Below, in pieces: positions 25,801 through 36,471 of a stretch of DNA of 64,000 bases. The stretch spans positions 8,294,449-8,358,448 of the forward strand of contig NC_089321.1 in NCBI RefSeq assembly GCF_036669915.1, read 5' to 3'. The stretch is from Pocillopora verrucosa (lineage: Eukaryota; Cnidaria; Anthozoa; Scleractinia; Pocilloporidae). The first letter of the stretch is position 1. Every line of letters begins with the position of its first letter. The position numbers were made by a program, and so were the translations under genes. Under the pieces are notes generated by a model, which was not told the DNA's origin, did no database searches, and saw only the letters and a program-made list of their open reading frames with translations.

Positions 25801-28800
25801 CCATCAAACACTGGTTTTCAAACAATTTAGTAATTGAGAATTAAGTCAATAGATTATTTGCCTTTAGATTTTCTGATAGAATGAGAGACAGAACTGTTTA
25901 GCTTATAGGTGATTTTTTGGGTACCCTCTTTTGATAAATACAATTAGATGCCCTAACATTGCTATTGATTTTGAAGGTCTGCTCAAGAGTACAAGCACAA
26001 TTTACAGCTTGTTCATCAGCTGTTACAACAGTAAGAAATCTCTGAAAACCACTTAAAATTGGAGCTACAGAACAGTTACGCATACGTTTTAGGCCATTTG
26101 TGGTTAACAATGTGTCTTTCATTTAACCTTGGCTTGTGGTCCTGAGTTATGCTAACTTAGAACTTTTTATTTCTTATGTTGAGACCAAAAGCTAATAACA
26201 ATAGCTCACCTTTGCTGATAGTGTGAATTTTATGTACTTAAATGTATTGAAATGTAATGAGTGATTAATAAATAATTAGAATAAATTATAAATGTGTTCA
26301 CCCTAACAGCATTGAAAGGGTGACTGTTTACAGAAAGAGGGTCAATAATTTCTTTTGCATTAATGACATTTGTTTAGTTCTGTTTTTCATGTATCTGTAG
26401 TTAAGATTTGGGTGTTTGGGTTAAATGTTTATTCTGATATTTCTGTCTATTTGGTTATCATTAATAGCTTTTTCTATTTGTTTTGTTTTCATCGAGTAAA
26501 AAAAAAAAACACAATCACTAAATGTACAACTGTTACAGTTTTTTTTATCTGTAAGGTGGTGTACCTAATGGAATAATAACTTCTTTTTAACCAAGTACAA
26601 GGGCTGTACTGGGGAGTATTGGTGTGAGGTCATGGCAGTTTGAACCAAGCTCAGTATCGTCTGTACAAAGATAACCAAGGGTCAATATTCCCCAGTATGG
26701 CTTAAGCAAGCAAGATTACTAAGTAGTTTATTATATGAGACTTGGACCAAACTTGTTTATTCTGAATTTGCTGATTTTGTGAATTGAAGTACATGGCTAA
26801 TGAATGTTTCTTTGGAAACAGTCTGCATGGCAAAATTCTGACCAAGTAAGACCAACTAGAATGCTTGGATTTACCTGAGGACTACCTTGCCATTTAACAA
26901 ATTATGTATAGTTCATAATTCTTGTCCAGTCCTAAGGCATGATCAATACTCAGCACCTTTTAATAGCTGTGCAGCAACATGTAGCACTCTTAAACATACT
27001 CAGTCTGCTAATTACATACTACCCTCTTTTTGTAAACAAGTTCCCTAACTTGTAACTTTGATCAAAGGGATTCTCAATAGTCACTAAGTCACTAACTATA
27101 CTGACGCATTTAATTTCTTCCATTCAGTGTTTGGTGTATTTGTTATTTGATAAAATATTGCTTGTAAGAGTTGACACTCATTGATTTTCAAATGAAACAT
27201 AAACTAAAGCTACTCAAAAGAAGGACAGTCCATATATTAGAGATTCAATTTTACCTTTTACCTTGTTGATTTTTTAGAAAATCCTTTTGTTCATCAAATA
27301 AGGAAGTGAGCAGCAACCATAGCTGGAACTTGAATGACAAAAATGATTTTGTGCAATTTTTTTATTTTGTTTGATCTTTGCTTTAGTTTCTGTTCACCAT
27401 GAGATTTTGTTTGAGCTTGAAAACTTGAAGTTATCTGTGATTTCCCTTTTGATAATGATTCACTTTTTTTTTCAGGTATTATGCAGTTGGAGAAACAATG
27501 GTTTCAACCAAGGAGCAACTAGCAATTGCACAGGAATCTTTAATTGAGGTAGTTGGAGCATTTTTCTTTTGAGTGTCAGAAGCAAAGCAGGATGGCATGG
27601 GTGTTGGTTTCCTTCACTCTGTGATCAGTCAGGAAACTTTGCACCACCTTCTAATGAGCAGATGCAAATCAAAAACAGATCAAGACTTGGTCACTTCCTT
27701 TTTCCTGCACTTCAGGCGGCTCATTTGTTTTTAGTTTGAGTTCTCATAGGCTCCTGGTGATATTTTCCTTGGTCCTAATAGGCACTTGAGATTATTATAG
27801 ACAGCTCTGTCAAAAACTATTTAACCTTTCAATTTCAAAGGATGCAATAAATAATTTAAAAAATTAAGAAAAACAGCAGCCATGACTGACAATAGATAGC
27901 CCCGTACTTTCCAAGAGTGATCTTTATGAAAATCTCATAATACTATATATTTAAATAGAGGATATGACACCAAATCTTATATTAAAGGCTAGCCATAGAA
28001 ATCTAAGGTATTTGTTGGAAGAATTAGTTCGCAGATTATGGGAGTGAAAGAGTTAATTCTCTATGTCCCTTTGCTGCATCCTGTCAGCCAGTGTAATTAC
28101 TTATTGTAAGTAGCTTCTCATATTTTGCACTTTCTATCCATTTCAGGAACAGCAGAGAAGCCGTCAATACCAAAAGCAAGTAGAAGACATTAAGAGTCAG
28201 ATAAACAAGTCTGGCAATAAATCAGCGGTATAGTTTGAACACACATTGACATTTCATTTGTGTAGGGTGATTGTCCTCTTGACTGTGGTTTTTAGGAGGG
28301 ATGTCTGTAAAGGTCATGAATGACATTTTTAAAATCCAAACCACAGTCCTCCTCATTACCCTGGTGACGACTTCCATTTTTACTGAACATTTGAACTCCT
28401 AGAGGTGATTAACATGTAACCTCTCCTGATAATGTCTATACATTATCCAGCAAACAGGTAGTGAGAATACTTAAACTTATCATGTAGAAGTTGTCATCTT
28501 TATCGATGACCAAATTCTCTTAACTGATTTACAAGGAAATGTGTGGCAGCTAGAAGGGAGAATGAACAGTCAGGAGTGGTTCAGTTGTACTTGGCTGTCC
28601 ACACAATGCCACTATATCCCTTGGGTTTCATGTATTACCACTGACAGTCCTTCTATATCTCATTTTGATCTTTTTTACATTCTTTCTGGCTGTTAAGCTG
28701 CTAAGCTGGACTGAAATTACATTATGGATACTGATAATTAATTATTTCATGATGATAATGTTGCAGATAAAACTTCTGGAGAAGATTATTCAAAGGGAGA

Positions 28801-31800
28801 CAAAATCACAGGCAAATGGATTGATACAAAAGGTTTCTATTTTGTTTTCATTGATAACTCATGAATACCCACAAAATTTGATAAGGCATTACTCTGATGA
28901 AGGGCTAAACTCTTATTGGTGGCCAATTTACATTAACAACTTAGTTGATTGAACTGAATCATCAGATTTAAAGTAGTTTGAATGCAGTAGATACAGTTTA
29001 CCTTGACTAATGATTAAGCTGAAATATCCAGTTTTTCTTGTACTGATGGCTACTATAGATCTGTTCTTTATATTCAGTACTTAACCCTTTCAGACAAACA
29101 TTTTTCATGGTGCAACTGTTTGATTCTCAGCAAATTTCTTATAGCTCTCAGTTTTCTTTTTAGGATGCTTGTCATTCACTGAGCTTCTATCATAGTTACC
29201 AGGAATGGTCATAACTGTTATTTCAGTCTACTGACTGAAAAAAATTTGTTGTTTGCTCTTATTACAGACCAGATCTGAAAGTTCATCAGATGACTTAATG
29301 CTTTCTTGTGCTCTCTGCCATGAAAAAATGAGGTATTGCAATATGTTCTATGAGCACTTTCTAAAAGGGCCTGAACAATTAAAATTAAAGATGCTCATCA
29401 CCTTTGTCCTGGACCTTTGAACTAGAGTGTTATCTATTGCTTAGGATGTATATTATAATTAAGGGATTGTAGAATTCTATGTCTACTGCACAAAATTCCA
29501 TGACCAGATTTTTTCGGCTGAAGTTATTTTTCTTCTAGTTGTGGGAAGTATTCTGGGGTTTCTTCTTCACCTCTATTACTGAAAATGCAGCTTGCTGAGT
29601 AGTTGAGATTTTTTTTATCTGACCTTACAGGGTGGGTGACCTGGCTTCTCATTCTAAGGTTTGCTCATCAAAAGATACAGACAAACGACCTACAACGTAA
29701 GTGTACAGGGTCACATCTATCAAAAATTAGATTAATTAGCAAGAAAATGAATGTAGTGTATCTACTTATCAGTAGTCATCATTGGAAAGTATCATCAGAA
29801 GTAACCTGATAGAGGCTGTCAAGGTTTTATGCAAAAATGGCTCAGCTATACATGTTATTCAGGAGCTTCATTTTAAGATCATTTTCTGTGAGTGGTTTTC
29901 ATGCGTTTGTGATCAATTATGATCTATCATCAATGATTTGATTGGTCCATTTTAGTCCAACAACACCAGGAACAGACATGCTTCGAGTTACAGTGACCTG
30001 TTCAGAGACTGATGAGAAAAATACCACCTTTAAAGTGGTAACAAAGGTAAGGAATCTGGATTTATTTCATTGATAGTTGTAGAGGATTACTGACTGACTG
30101 CTGCAAGAAGCACAGGTTATTTCTTTGACTCTATCAACAATGTTGATCAGCGGTATGCAGGAACAAGTGACAAATAAATATGATACTTATTTAAAAACAT
30201 TTTCAAGCAGAAAGGTGATGAGGTGAGGGTGAGTGAGGGTAAGAAGTGAGGGATACTAATTGACATGAAACAATTTTCAGCTCTAAAAATGAAAATGTAT
30301 GGCAATCAGTGCAGAGAGTTGTCTGAGTTACAGATTTTTTTTTTTTTTTTTTTTGGGGGGGGGGGGGAATAAAGTAGGGGTCCTAAAGAGAGATTTTAAC
30401 AATTCATCTTCAATTGTTATAATAATTAAAATTTACATTAAAATATTTTCATAATGACGATGTATTTGCAGACTACTCATGAGGACTATAAGTTCTCTGA
30501 CTATGAGGTTTATCGCAGTGAAGGTGATTTTGAATGGCTTCAGTCAGCACTGGAGGAAGCTTGTCCAGAGAGAATAGTACCTCCAATGGTGTCACATTCA
30601 TCGTTACATGGTAAATGACAATATTGGGTCTAGTATACAATTTTCAATCATGGTCAAATATCTAGTACATCCAACCATATGCTGTGTGAGAGTTTAAGGT
30701 GGGTGAATTGCAAAAACCAGCAGCAAAGGTACAAGAGGAATAGGCAAGAGAAATTGAGAAACAAACTGCTGGAATTTCAGGGAGTTTCAGTTTTATCCTC
30801 ACATTAGCAAATGCTAAATTCCCATTCAGTTGAGAACTTGTACATCAATCAATTGTTTTTGTAACCCCCCCAGGCTTACATGAAGTTTAATTGATAGTAA
30901 CTGATATTAGAGATGATATGAAAGATATAGAGGACTAAAGTAAAGATTGGAGAAATTTGGAACTTTGTGAAATTTTTTTTCATATTAAAGATTAAAACAC
31001 ATTTGCTACTGTCAAACAAGGGCCAGTGGTTTATGAAATGGTAAAATGTGCAATACAGATGGCTGGGTTAGGTGATTGATTTAATCAGTGCATTCTAGAA
31101 TGCATTGTGAATAGTGATTTCTCTCTTATGTGGTTTGAATCTGTTATTTCTGTCTTGAGATTCACATCGAGAAATCAGAATTTTGTTGCATTTTGAGGCC
31201 ATCCTCACTTAATAACTCTCTGAATTGTTAATTTTTAGGAAAAATGAGAGAGGGTCAAAGATTTCTGTCACGAATTTGTGCCCATAAGGTAAGAAAATTT
31301 ATATACAAACTGTATGTTTTTTGTAGAAATTAACACAGAAAAAAGGGGTCTTCTCTTTAAAACTATGTCCATTTTTCTTTCCAGATTTTGAGAAAACATC
31401 ATCTTCTGAACCTGTTTTTAACTGGTGAGGGTCAGGTAAGACAAATGTTTTGAAATTTATTTTTCTAAAGCAGGTCATTGTTAGAGAGTCAGTCCCTTAT
31501 TGTTTAGAATACTTCCCTGCATATCATAAGGTTCAGGTTAGAGTCTTGGCAGCTCATGAGTGTTGTTATGTTAGACAAGATACTGTTGCACTTCATGTGC
31601 TTTTCTCCTCTCTGGAGTACAAATGGGAAACAGCAAACTGTTAGAGGTAACATTGACTAAATGTGGGTGAATAATGTGAATGTTGGACTTGCATTCCAAC
31701 CAGGAGAAGTAGGAATATCTTCAGTTGCCACATGCTTCAGAAAAAGACATCACACATGTACAGTGTATGACCCAATGTCACAGGGCATGATTTTTTAGTA

Positions 31801-34800
31801 TGTCTTTTCTGAACAAGTTTATGCTGGTATTAAATGTTCAGAAACTCTTTCCCAGTTGATGATGATGTTTTATAAATCACTTTCAGGATGTACAGAAAGC
31901 AAGAGAGGAACTAGATAAGAAAAAGAAAAAAGTCAACAATGTGGCTGAGAAGACTTTGAAACAGGAACCATGTGACCAGAATGCTCCTGTGATCAAATGT
32001 CAGGTTGTTATAATTTTATGAGTAATTATTTATCCAGTAAATTATTAGTCAAAATTCAATCAATTACTAAATCAGAATCGGAACTAATTCTGTTTGATAA
32101 TGAAACAGATTGATACAAGTAGCTTCACAGCTGTGTTGTTTTATAAAGAGTCATTATTGACAGAAGAATATACAATCCTAGACCCTTTTGATCAGAGGTC
32201 ATGAAAAATTTCAAAATGTTATTGGTAAAGGTAATGGAAGTCATTGAAATTTCTAACTTCAAAATAGTGCAAGCCTTGTTAATGTCTCCAAGACCCTGTT
32301 TCTGGTCTGATTAGAGATGCCTCCTGTATTTGGAAGAATATTGAGAACTTAATGTGTTGTATAAATACAAATCTGAGCTTCAATGTTGTTGTATTAATTT
32401 TCACAATAGAGATACTTGGAAAAGTTTGCAGAAAATCTTGATGGTTTGATCACACACCTTGAGGATAGTCTAAACAAGAACACAGTAGGTATGAATATAG
32501 AATTGATCCTTGCGGTTATGAACACTACTGAACTAATAGTTGAAATAAGGCCTGAAAAAAGCTCAGGCCCATACGGGATGTGAACCCATGACCTCTGTGA
32601 TACTGGTGCAGTGCTCTACCAACTGGGCTAACAACCCAGGTCAGAGCTGGTCTTTATGTTGGATCCAAATAAACCTTCGAAGTGGTGAATAATGGCTGTA
32701 AACATATGAAAATCATGTGTGCACTGTGGTTGAAGAAACAAATATAGAATTGATCCTAGCAGTTATGAACACTGCTGAACTAGTTGTTGAAATAAGGCCT
32801 GAAAAAAATTCAGGCTTGTACGGGATTTGAACCCATGAGAACAACATTTAGCCACTATCCTCAAATGTTGTCAACCCTCCAAGATCCAAGATCTCATTTA
32901 TTTAGTAATTCTCCTAACTGTCCATCATGCAATTCTTGTGATACCAATACCAATTTCTTGAGAATTTGGTATTGGATCAGCAGCTAATCCCCTATTGAAA
33001 TTTTTCTTTATTCTCATCACTTGTCTGCTTGATATTGTACTAATACTGTATGGAGAAATTCTGTCTTGGTCACTTATGGGAGTTAAAGGATTTACTGCTG
33101 CATCTTGTGAAACTCTGCCCTCACAGATATTTTTTGTAAATGTTCTTCATTTTTAGATGGCCCTGGGGTTTGGTTTAAATCTTTGGCAGAATTTGAACCT
33201 GCAGAAACATATTTAAAGGTACTATTATCATTATTTGTCAGTAAACTCAATCAGTGAGAGAAATAATTGAATGTTATTCAAATTCTTGAGTTATTCTGAA
33301 TTTCTTCATATTAGACTTTAAATATGGTGAAGTTTAGACTTTGTCAAAATTATAATTACTGTGAGCTAATTTCTGAATAACCTTAGTTTGCTCTTACTTT
33401 ATTTTCCAGGTTGCTACTGAGGCTCTCAGTAAAATCTGCATTGAATTGGAGAATAACAGAGTGAGTGGAAAATAAAGGAATTATATTTTCTTAGAATTGA
33501 TGCTGTTCCTTATCCTGGATTGATCAATGACTGATGCTATGAATCAGTGAATGAAGGAATGAATGGCTGAATGACTGATTGGTGGACTGAGGACTGGTTT
33601 TTTATTTCCCTTTTGTGACTGGATGTTTGATGTCTTAGCCAATGGCTTATTTGTCCCCAAGGGGGATTGTGAAAATTAAATGAAGTGTTGTCCAACAAGC
33701 TATAAATGTATAACAGAGTATCTGTAGAGGGAACTAACTGATTTGTTGATAACTCTGACTAGGAAACTGCAGAAGAAAAACTGATTGTAAATGACCTGAG
33801 AAGTGTTCACCATTATGTCAAGAGTGCTGAGGTGTGTGTGTATTTCATTTCTGAATCAGTTTCCACAGTTTTCCACTTGTATTTTCATGAGCCTCAGGCA
33901 GTTTACTTTTTTCACTTTTGAGTTTTTACAAACTGTATGTAATACTTCCTTCTCTCTAATCACCTGTTTTGATAACTTAACCCTTTAACTCCTAAGATCT
34001 CATTAGTTATTTTCCTTACCATTTGCCATATAATTATTTTCATGTTAGTTTGGAGAATTTGGTATTGGATCAACTAATTATCTCCAAATTAATATTTTTC
34101 TTTATTTTCATCACTTGTCTGCTTGGTGTTGTATTGATCTTGTAAGGAGAAATTCTGTTCTTGGTCACTCATGGGACTTAAAAAAAGTACCAAAAAGTAT
34201 TCATGAAATTTTATCATATTACTAGGTAACTAGCACCAAATATGATTTTTTTTGCTCGGGCTTTTTCCGAAAAAAATATTAAAACAAGTAACCAGCATCC
34301 CCTGGTTGAGCTTTTTTGGGTGCTGTGATGGGTAGGAAAGTACTTTGGGATAACATTTGCATGAAATATTATATGTATTATTGCACATATTCTTCTATTT
34401 TGCCTAGAGACTTCAAGTTTCTTTGTGGTGGCTCTTTTTTGACTTGATGTCACCAAATGGTTATTAGGGAAGAGGTTGAGCTTAGAATCCTGATTCACAT
34501 AGGCAGTAAAGTGGTTGAGGGGCTCTTGATTGTTAAAAATTTCTCAGTGTCAGAACTGCAGGAAATGTACAGAGATGAAGAATATAGAGTATGAAGAATG
34601 TGGATACTGATGTTAGGGTGTAAAAAGGTCAATTGATTTCATGGTTCTTGAGCACCCTTGTGACTCAAGATATGACTGCTACCTCAGTTCTGTATTGATT
34701 GAACACCAGCTTAGCCCAATTATTATTATTTATACGTTGTTTGATATCATTGTGTTAAGGTCCTTCTTCAAAGAGTGCAGACTGCTGTAGAGATGTTTTT

Positions 34801-36471
34801 ACATTGGGATGAAGAAGTCAGAAATTATGAACAGATGAAGGTAGGTGGTGAATAGCTAGATTTTTCTTAAAGGAAGCTTCTTCTGTTGGATCAAGTTGCT
34901 ATCAACCTGACAAAAATGTTTTGTGATTTGACATTTGTCAGAACAAGTGGGAAACAACCACCAGAATGATTGAAAACAGTAGACAACAAAAACAAGAAAT
35001 ATTTGAATCTACCAATTGTGTGACAACATAGATTACAACTATTATCTCAAACAATAGTTATTTTGTTTACAAAAGTCCCCAATTTATAGTGGCTACATGA
35101 ACAAGAAATCTTACCTGAATATAGGTGACATGTTTAAATTTGTCTCATTCTAAATACCTTACTCCCATCTATGCTAACAAATATTAGCTTGAAACATCTT
35201 TCTTGATGAATTAATAACAGTTTATCCTATGAGTGGAGCAATCCACTGTCATTGTGCAAAATTAGGCCCTAACTAAATACATTTCCCCCAGTTCCAACTC
35301 TGTGTCATTGGTTTACCAGTTAAATCACTTAGTTCAAGTTAAAAAGACAGCCAGTGTTTATATTTGTTTGCTTTATACTTCAGAATCCTGGTTCAGATGA
35401 GGACAACCCTGATCATGCCAGTCAGACACATAAATGGGCAGAGGTAAAACAATGGTTACAAGTTGTATGTAAATAGTTTTTAGAGAATACAGGCCGCAGT
35501 GGGTGGATATATTATTTATTTTATTTATTTCATCATTTTTACAAGATGAATTCAAGAGCTTGTTACTTCTGCTGCTGAGTCATTAAAATGGCAATGAAAC
35601 ATTTACATAAATCTTGATAATATTAACATAAATATATGTATGTATACTTACTTCTTTCTGATCATTTTGTGTTTTTTGGTCTTGATAAAATATTTTCCAA
35701 CTTTTTCAGGCAAACTCAAACTGTGCAGACGCTAAAACAAACCTTGAGTTTCTTTGTAAAGACTTGTCTTCTGAGCTTGCTCACTTTGATTGGCGGAAAG
35801 AAGTAGAACTTCGGCAGATATTGATTGAATACTCAGAACTCAGAACAGAGCATTTTGAGAAGGTACAGTTCTTTTAAAACTAGAGCTTTCATAAATTATG
35901 CAATTTCCTGTGTGAGATTTTGCAATTTTTAATTTTTTTGGTGAATTAAACTCCTACTTATTTACTGATTTTTTATAACAATTTCTAAAGGTTATTTCCT
36001 CTCAATCCCCAAGTTTTTCCATAGCATCCAAGATGTTTTCACCCAGTTATATTCCAAACCTCAAACAATGTGAAAATGACATTTGGATGTATTTTTCTCT
36101 GTGTATTTCCTGGGAATAGGTTAGCATCAGGTTCCATGGGCTTTATTTCTAGTTTCTTTTCCCCTGGGCTTAGTCTTCATTCCTCCCTACTCACAGTTCC
36201 CCAGTATTTTATGTCTAGAAAGAAATACCTCCTCTACCCTACCCAGGGTTAGGATAAGAGGCCATTGTGAGAGGTTTTTCTCCTTGTAACACTCTCCCAA
36301 GTCTATCTTAAGGATGCATCATCCAAGAGAGCTGAGTTGAGATGGATGTGATCCTCATTATTTCATATTTTCCTTTTTTAGGTCCAGAGCAAATGGTTTG
36401 GAGTGAAATTAATGGTGGAGGCAAACATAGCACCTGAAGTTAGGGCAATCAAATGTGTGGAAGATTCCTGA
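22820..36471 (+). CDS. SNX-BAR-type sorting nexin with N-terminal SH3-like domain
   Basis: Probably a membrane-curving endosomal sorting protein. Twenty exons: 22820-23191, 24341-24435, 25977-26030, 27476-27548, 28147-28227, 28767-28832, 29268-29332, 29956-30046, 30472-30610, 31239-31288, 31385-31435, 31887-32003, 32410-32488, 33157-33218, 33410-33460, 33763-33831, 34760-34840, 35384-35443, 35710-35862 and 36382-36471. All phases agree, giving 632 residues. Residues about 15-95 look like an SH3 fold (LLQALRDF, PLSFRIGEIFTF, NYWV, GIVPVDYI). A coiled coil follows at about 125-250 (EEVEQLKRKLDEAYKENATL). A PX-like domain at about 275-385 has FKVVTKTTHEDYKFSDYEV and DFEWLQSAL, closest in style to SNX5/6/32. 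The canonical RRYSDF is replaced by RSEGDF, so PI3P binding may be lost. The rest, about 385-630, is helical and BAR-like. I recognise the family but not an orthologue with this domain order. The start is the first ATG after an in-frame stop. Confidence 0.75.
24487..24697. mobile_element. TTAA-bounded MITE (piggyBac-like, subfamily a), near-intact
   Basis: The clearest copy. It runs from TTAACCCTTTAACTCCCAAG to CACAGGAGTTAAAGGGTTAA, about 211 bp. TTAA flanks both sides and the 14-bp inverted ends start CCC, as in piggyBac elements. There is no ORF. It lies in the sorting-nexin intron 24436-25976. Confidence 0.85.
25380..25425. repeat. SINE-tail-like repeat word (GGACTGTTGTCAG...)
   Basis: 'aaggaaggactgttgtcagcagtaatggctga' closely matches 'aaaaggactgttgtcagtgataataactga' at about 38038-38070. 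Two dispersed copies indicate an interspersed repeat. The longer copy at 38 kb has a tRNA-like B-box upstream. Confidence 0.4.
25556..25763. mobile_element. TTAA-bounded MITE (piggyBac-like, subfamily b)
   Basis: It begins TTCACCCTTCAATCTCCAAG (a decayed TTAACCC end) and ends AGCCAAGGGTTAA. The interior is shared with the copies at 10205-10437, 34520-34635 and 41509-41716. Confidence 0.7.
27821..28056. mobile_element. TTAA-bounded MITE (piggyBac-like, diverged)
   Basis: It starts TTAACCTTTCAATTTCAAAG and ends TTATGGGAGTGAAAGAGTTAA. The interior differs from subfamilies a-c apart from the last 40 bp, so this may be a fourth subfamily or an internal replacement. Sorting-nexin intron 27549-28146. 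Confidence 0.6.
28389..28583. mobile_element. TTAA MITE, decayed (subfamily c)
   Basis: The interior matches 7498-7709: 'gattaacatgtaacctct', 'tatccagcaaacaggtag', 'tgatttacaaggaaatgtg' and 'agctagaagggagaat'. Both TTAACCC/GGGTTAA ends are worn. Confidence 0.6.
30335..30367. repeat. T20 directly followed by G13
   Basis: A run of twenty T joins a run of thirteen G in the intron before sorting-nexin exon 9. Run lengths are likely polymorphic or subject to sequencing error. Confidence 0.8.
32496..32680 (-). mobile_element. tRNA-derived SINE
   Basis: Read on the minus strand it shows TTAGCCCAGTTGGTAGAGCA (A-box) and GGTTCACATCC (B-box) with tRNA spacing. A short hairpin follows, 'gggcctgagctttttt' with 'caggcc'. 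It is in the sorting-nexin intron 32489-33156. Its plus-strand left part is duplicated at 32745-32839. The tRNA-like part could suggest a real tRNA, but the acceptor stem does not close. Confidence 0.65.
32745..32839 (-). mobile_element. Partial second copy of the same SINE
   Basis: About 95 bp repeat 32496-32590 in the same orientation with few differences ('atagaattgatcct', 'aaataaggcctgaaaaaa', 'cgggatttgaacccatga'). It is cut off inside the tRNA-like part, just after the B-box, so the A-box is missing. Confidence 0.65.
32871..33092. mobile_element. TTAA MITE (piggyBac-like, subfamily a)
   Basis: The left end is worn (GTCAACCCTCCAAGATCCAA). The right end reads CACTTATGGGAGTTAAAGGA. The interior matches 24487-24697 ('gagaatttggtattggatca', 'cttgatattgtac'). 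It adjoins the truncated SINE, and its insertion may be what truncated that SINE. Confidence 0.7.
33977..34185. mobile_element. TTAA MITE (piggyBac-like, subfamily a)
   Basis: It begins TTAACCCTTTAACTCCTAAG and ends CACTCATGGGACTTAAAAA. The interior is nearly that of 24487-24697. Sorting-nexin intron 33832-34759. Confidence 0.75.
34520..34635. mobile_element. Truncated TTAA MITE (subfamily b)
   Basis: Only the right half is present, 'ttgttaaaaatttctcagtgtcagaactgcaggaaatgta' through 'gatactgatgttagggtgtaaaaaggtcaa'. It matches the right halves of 10205-10437 and 25556-25763. Confidence 0.55.
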
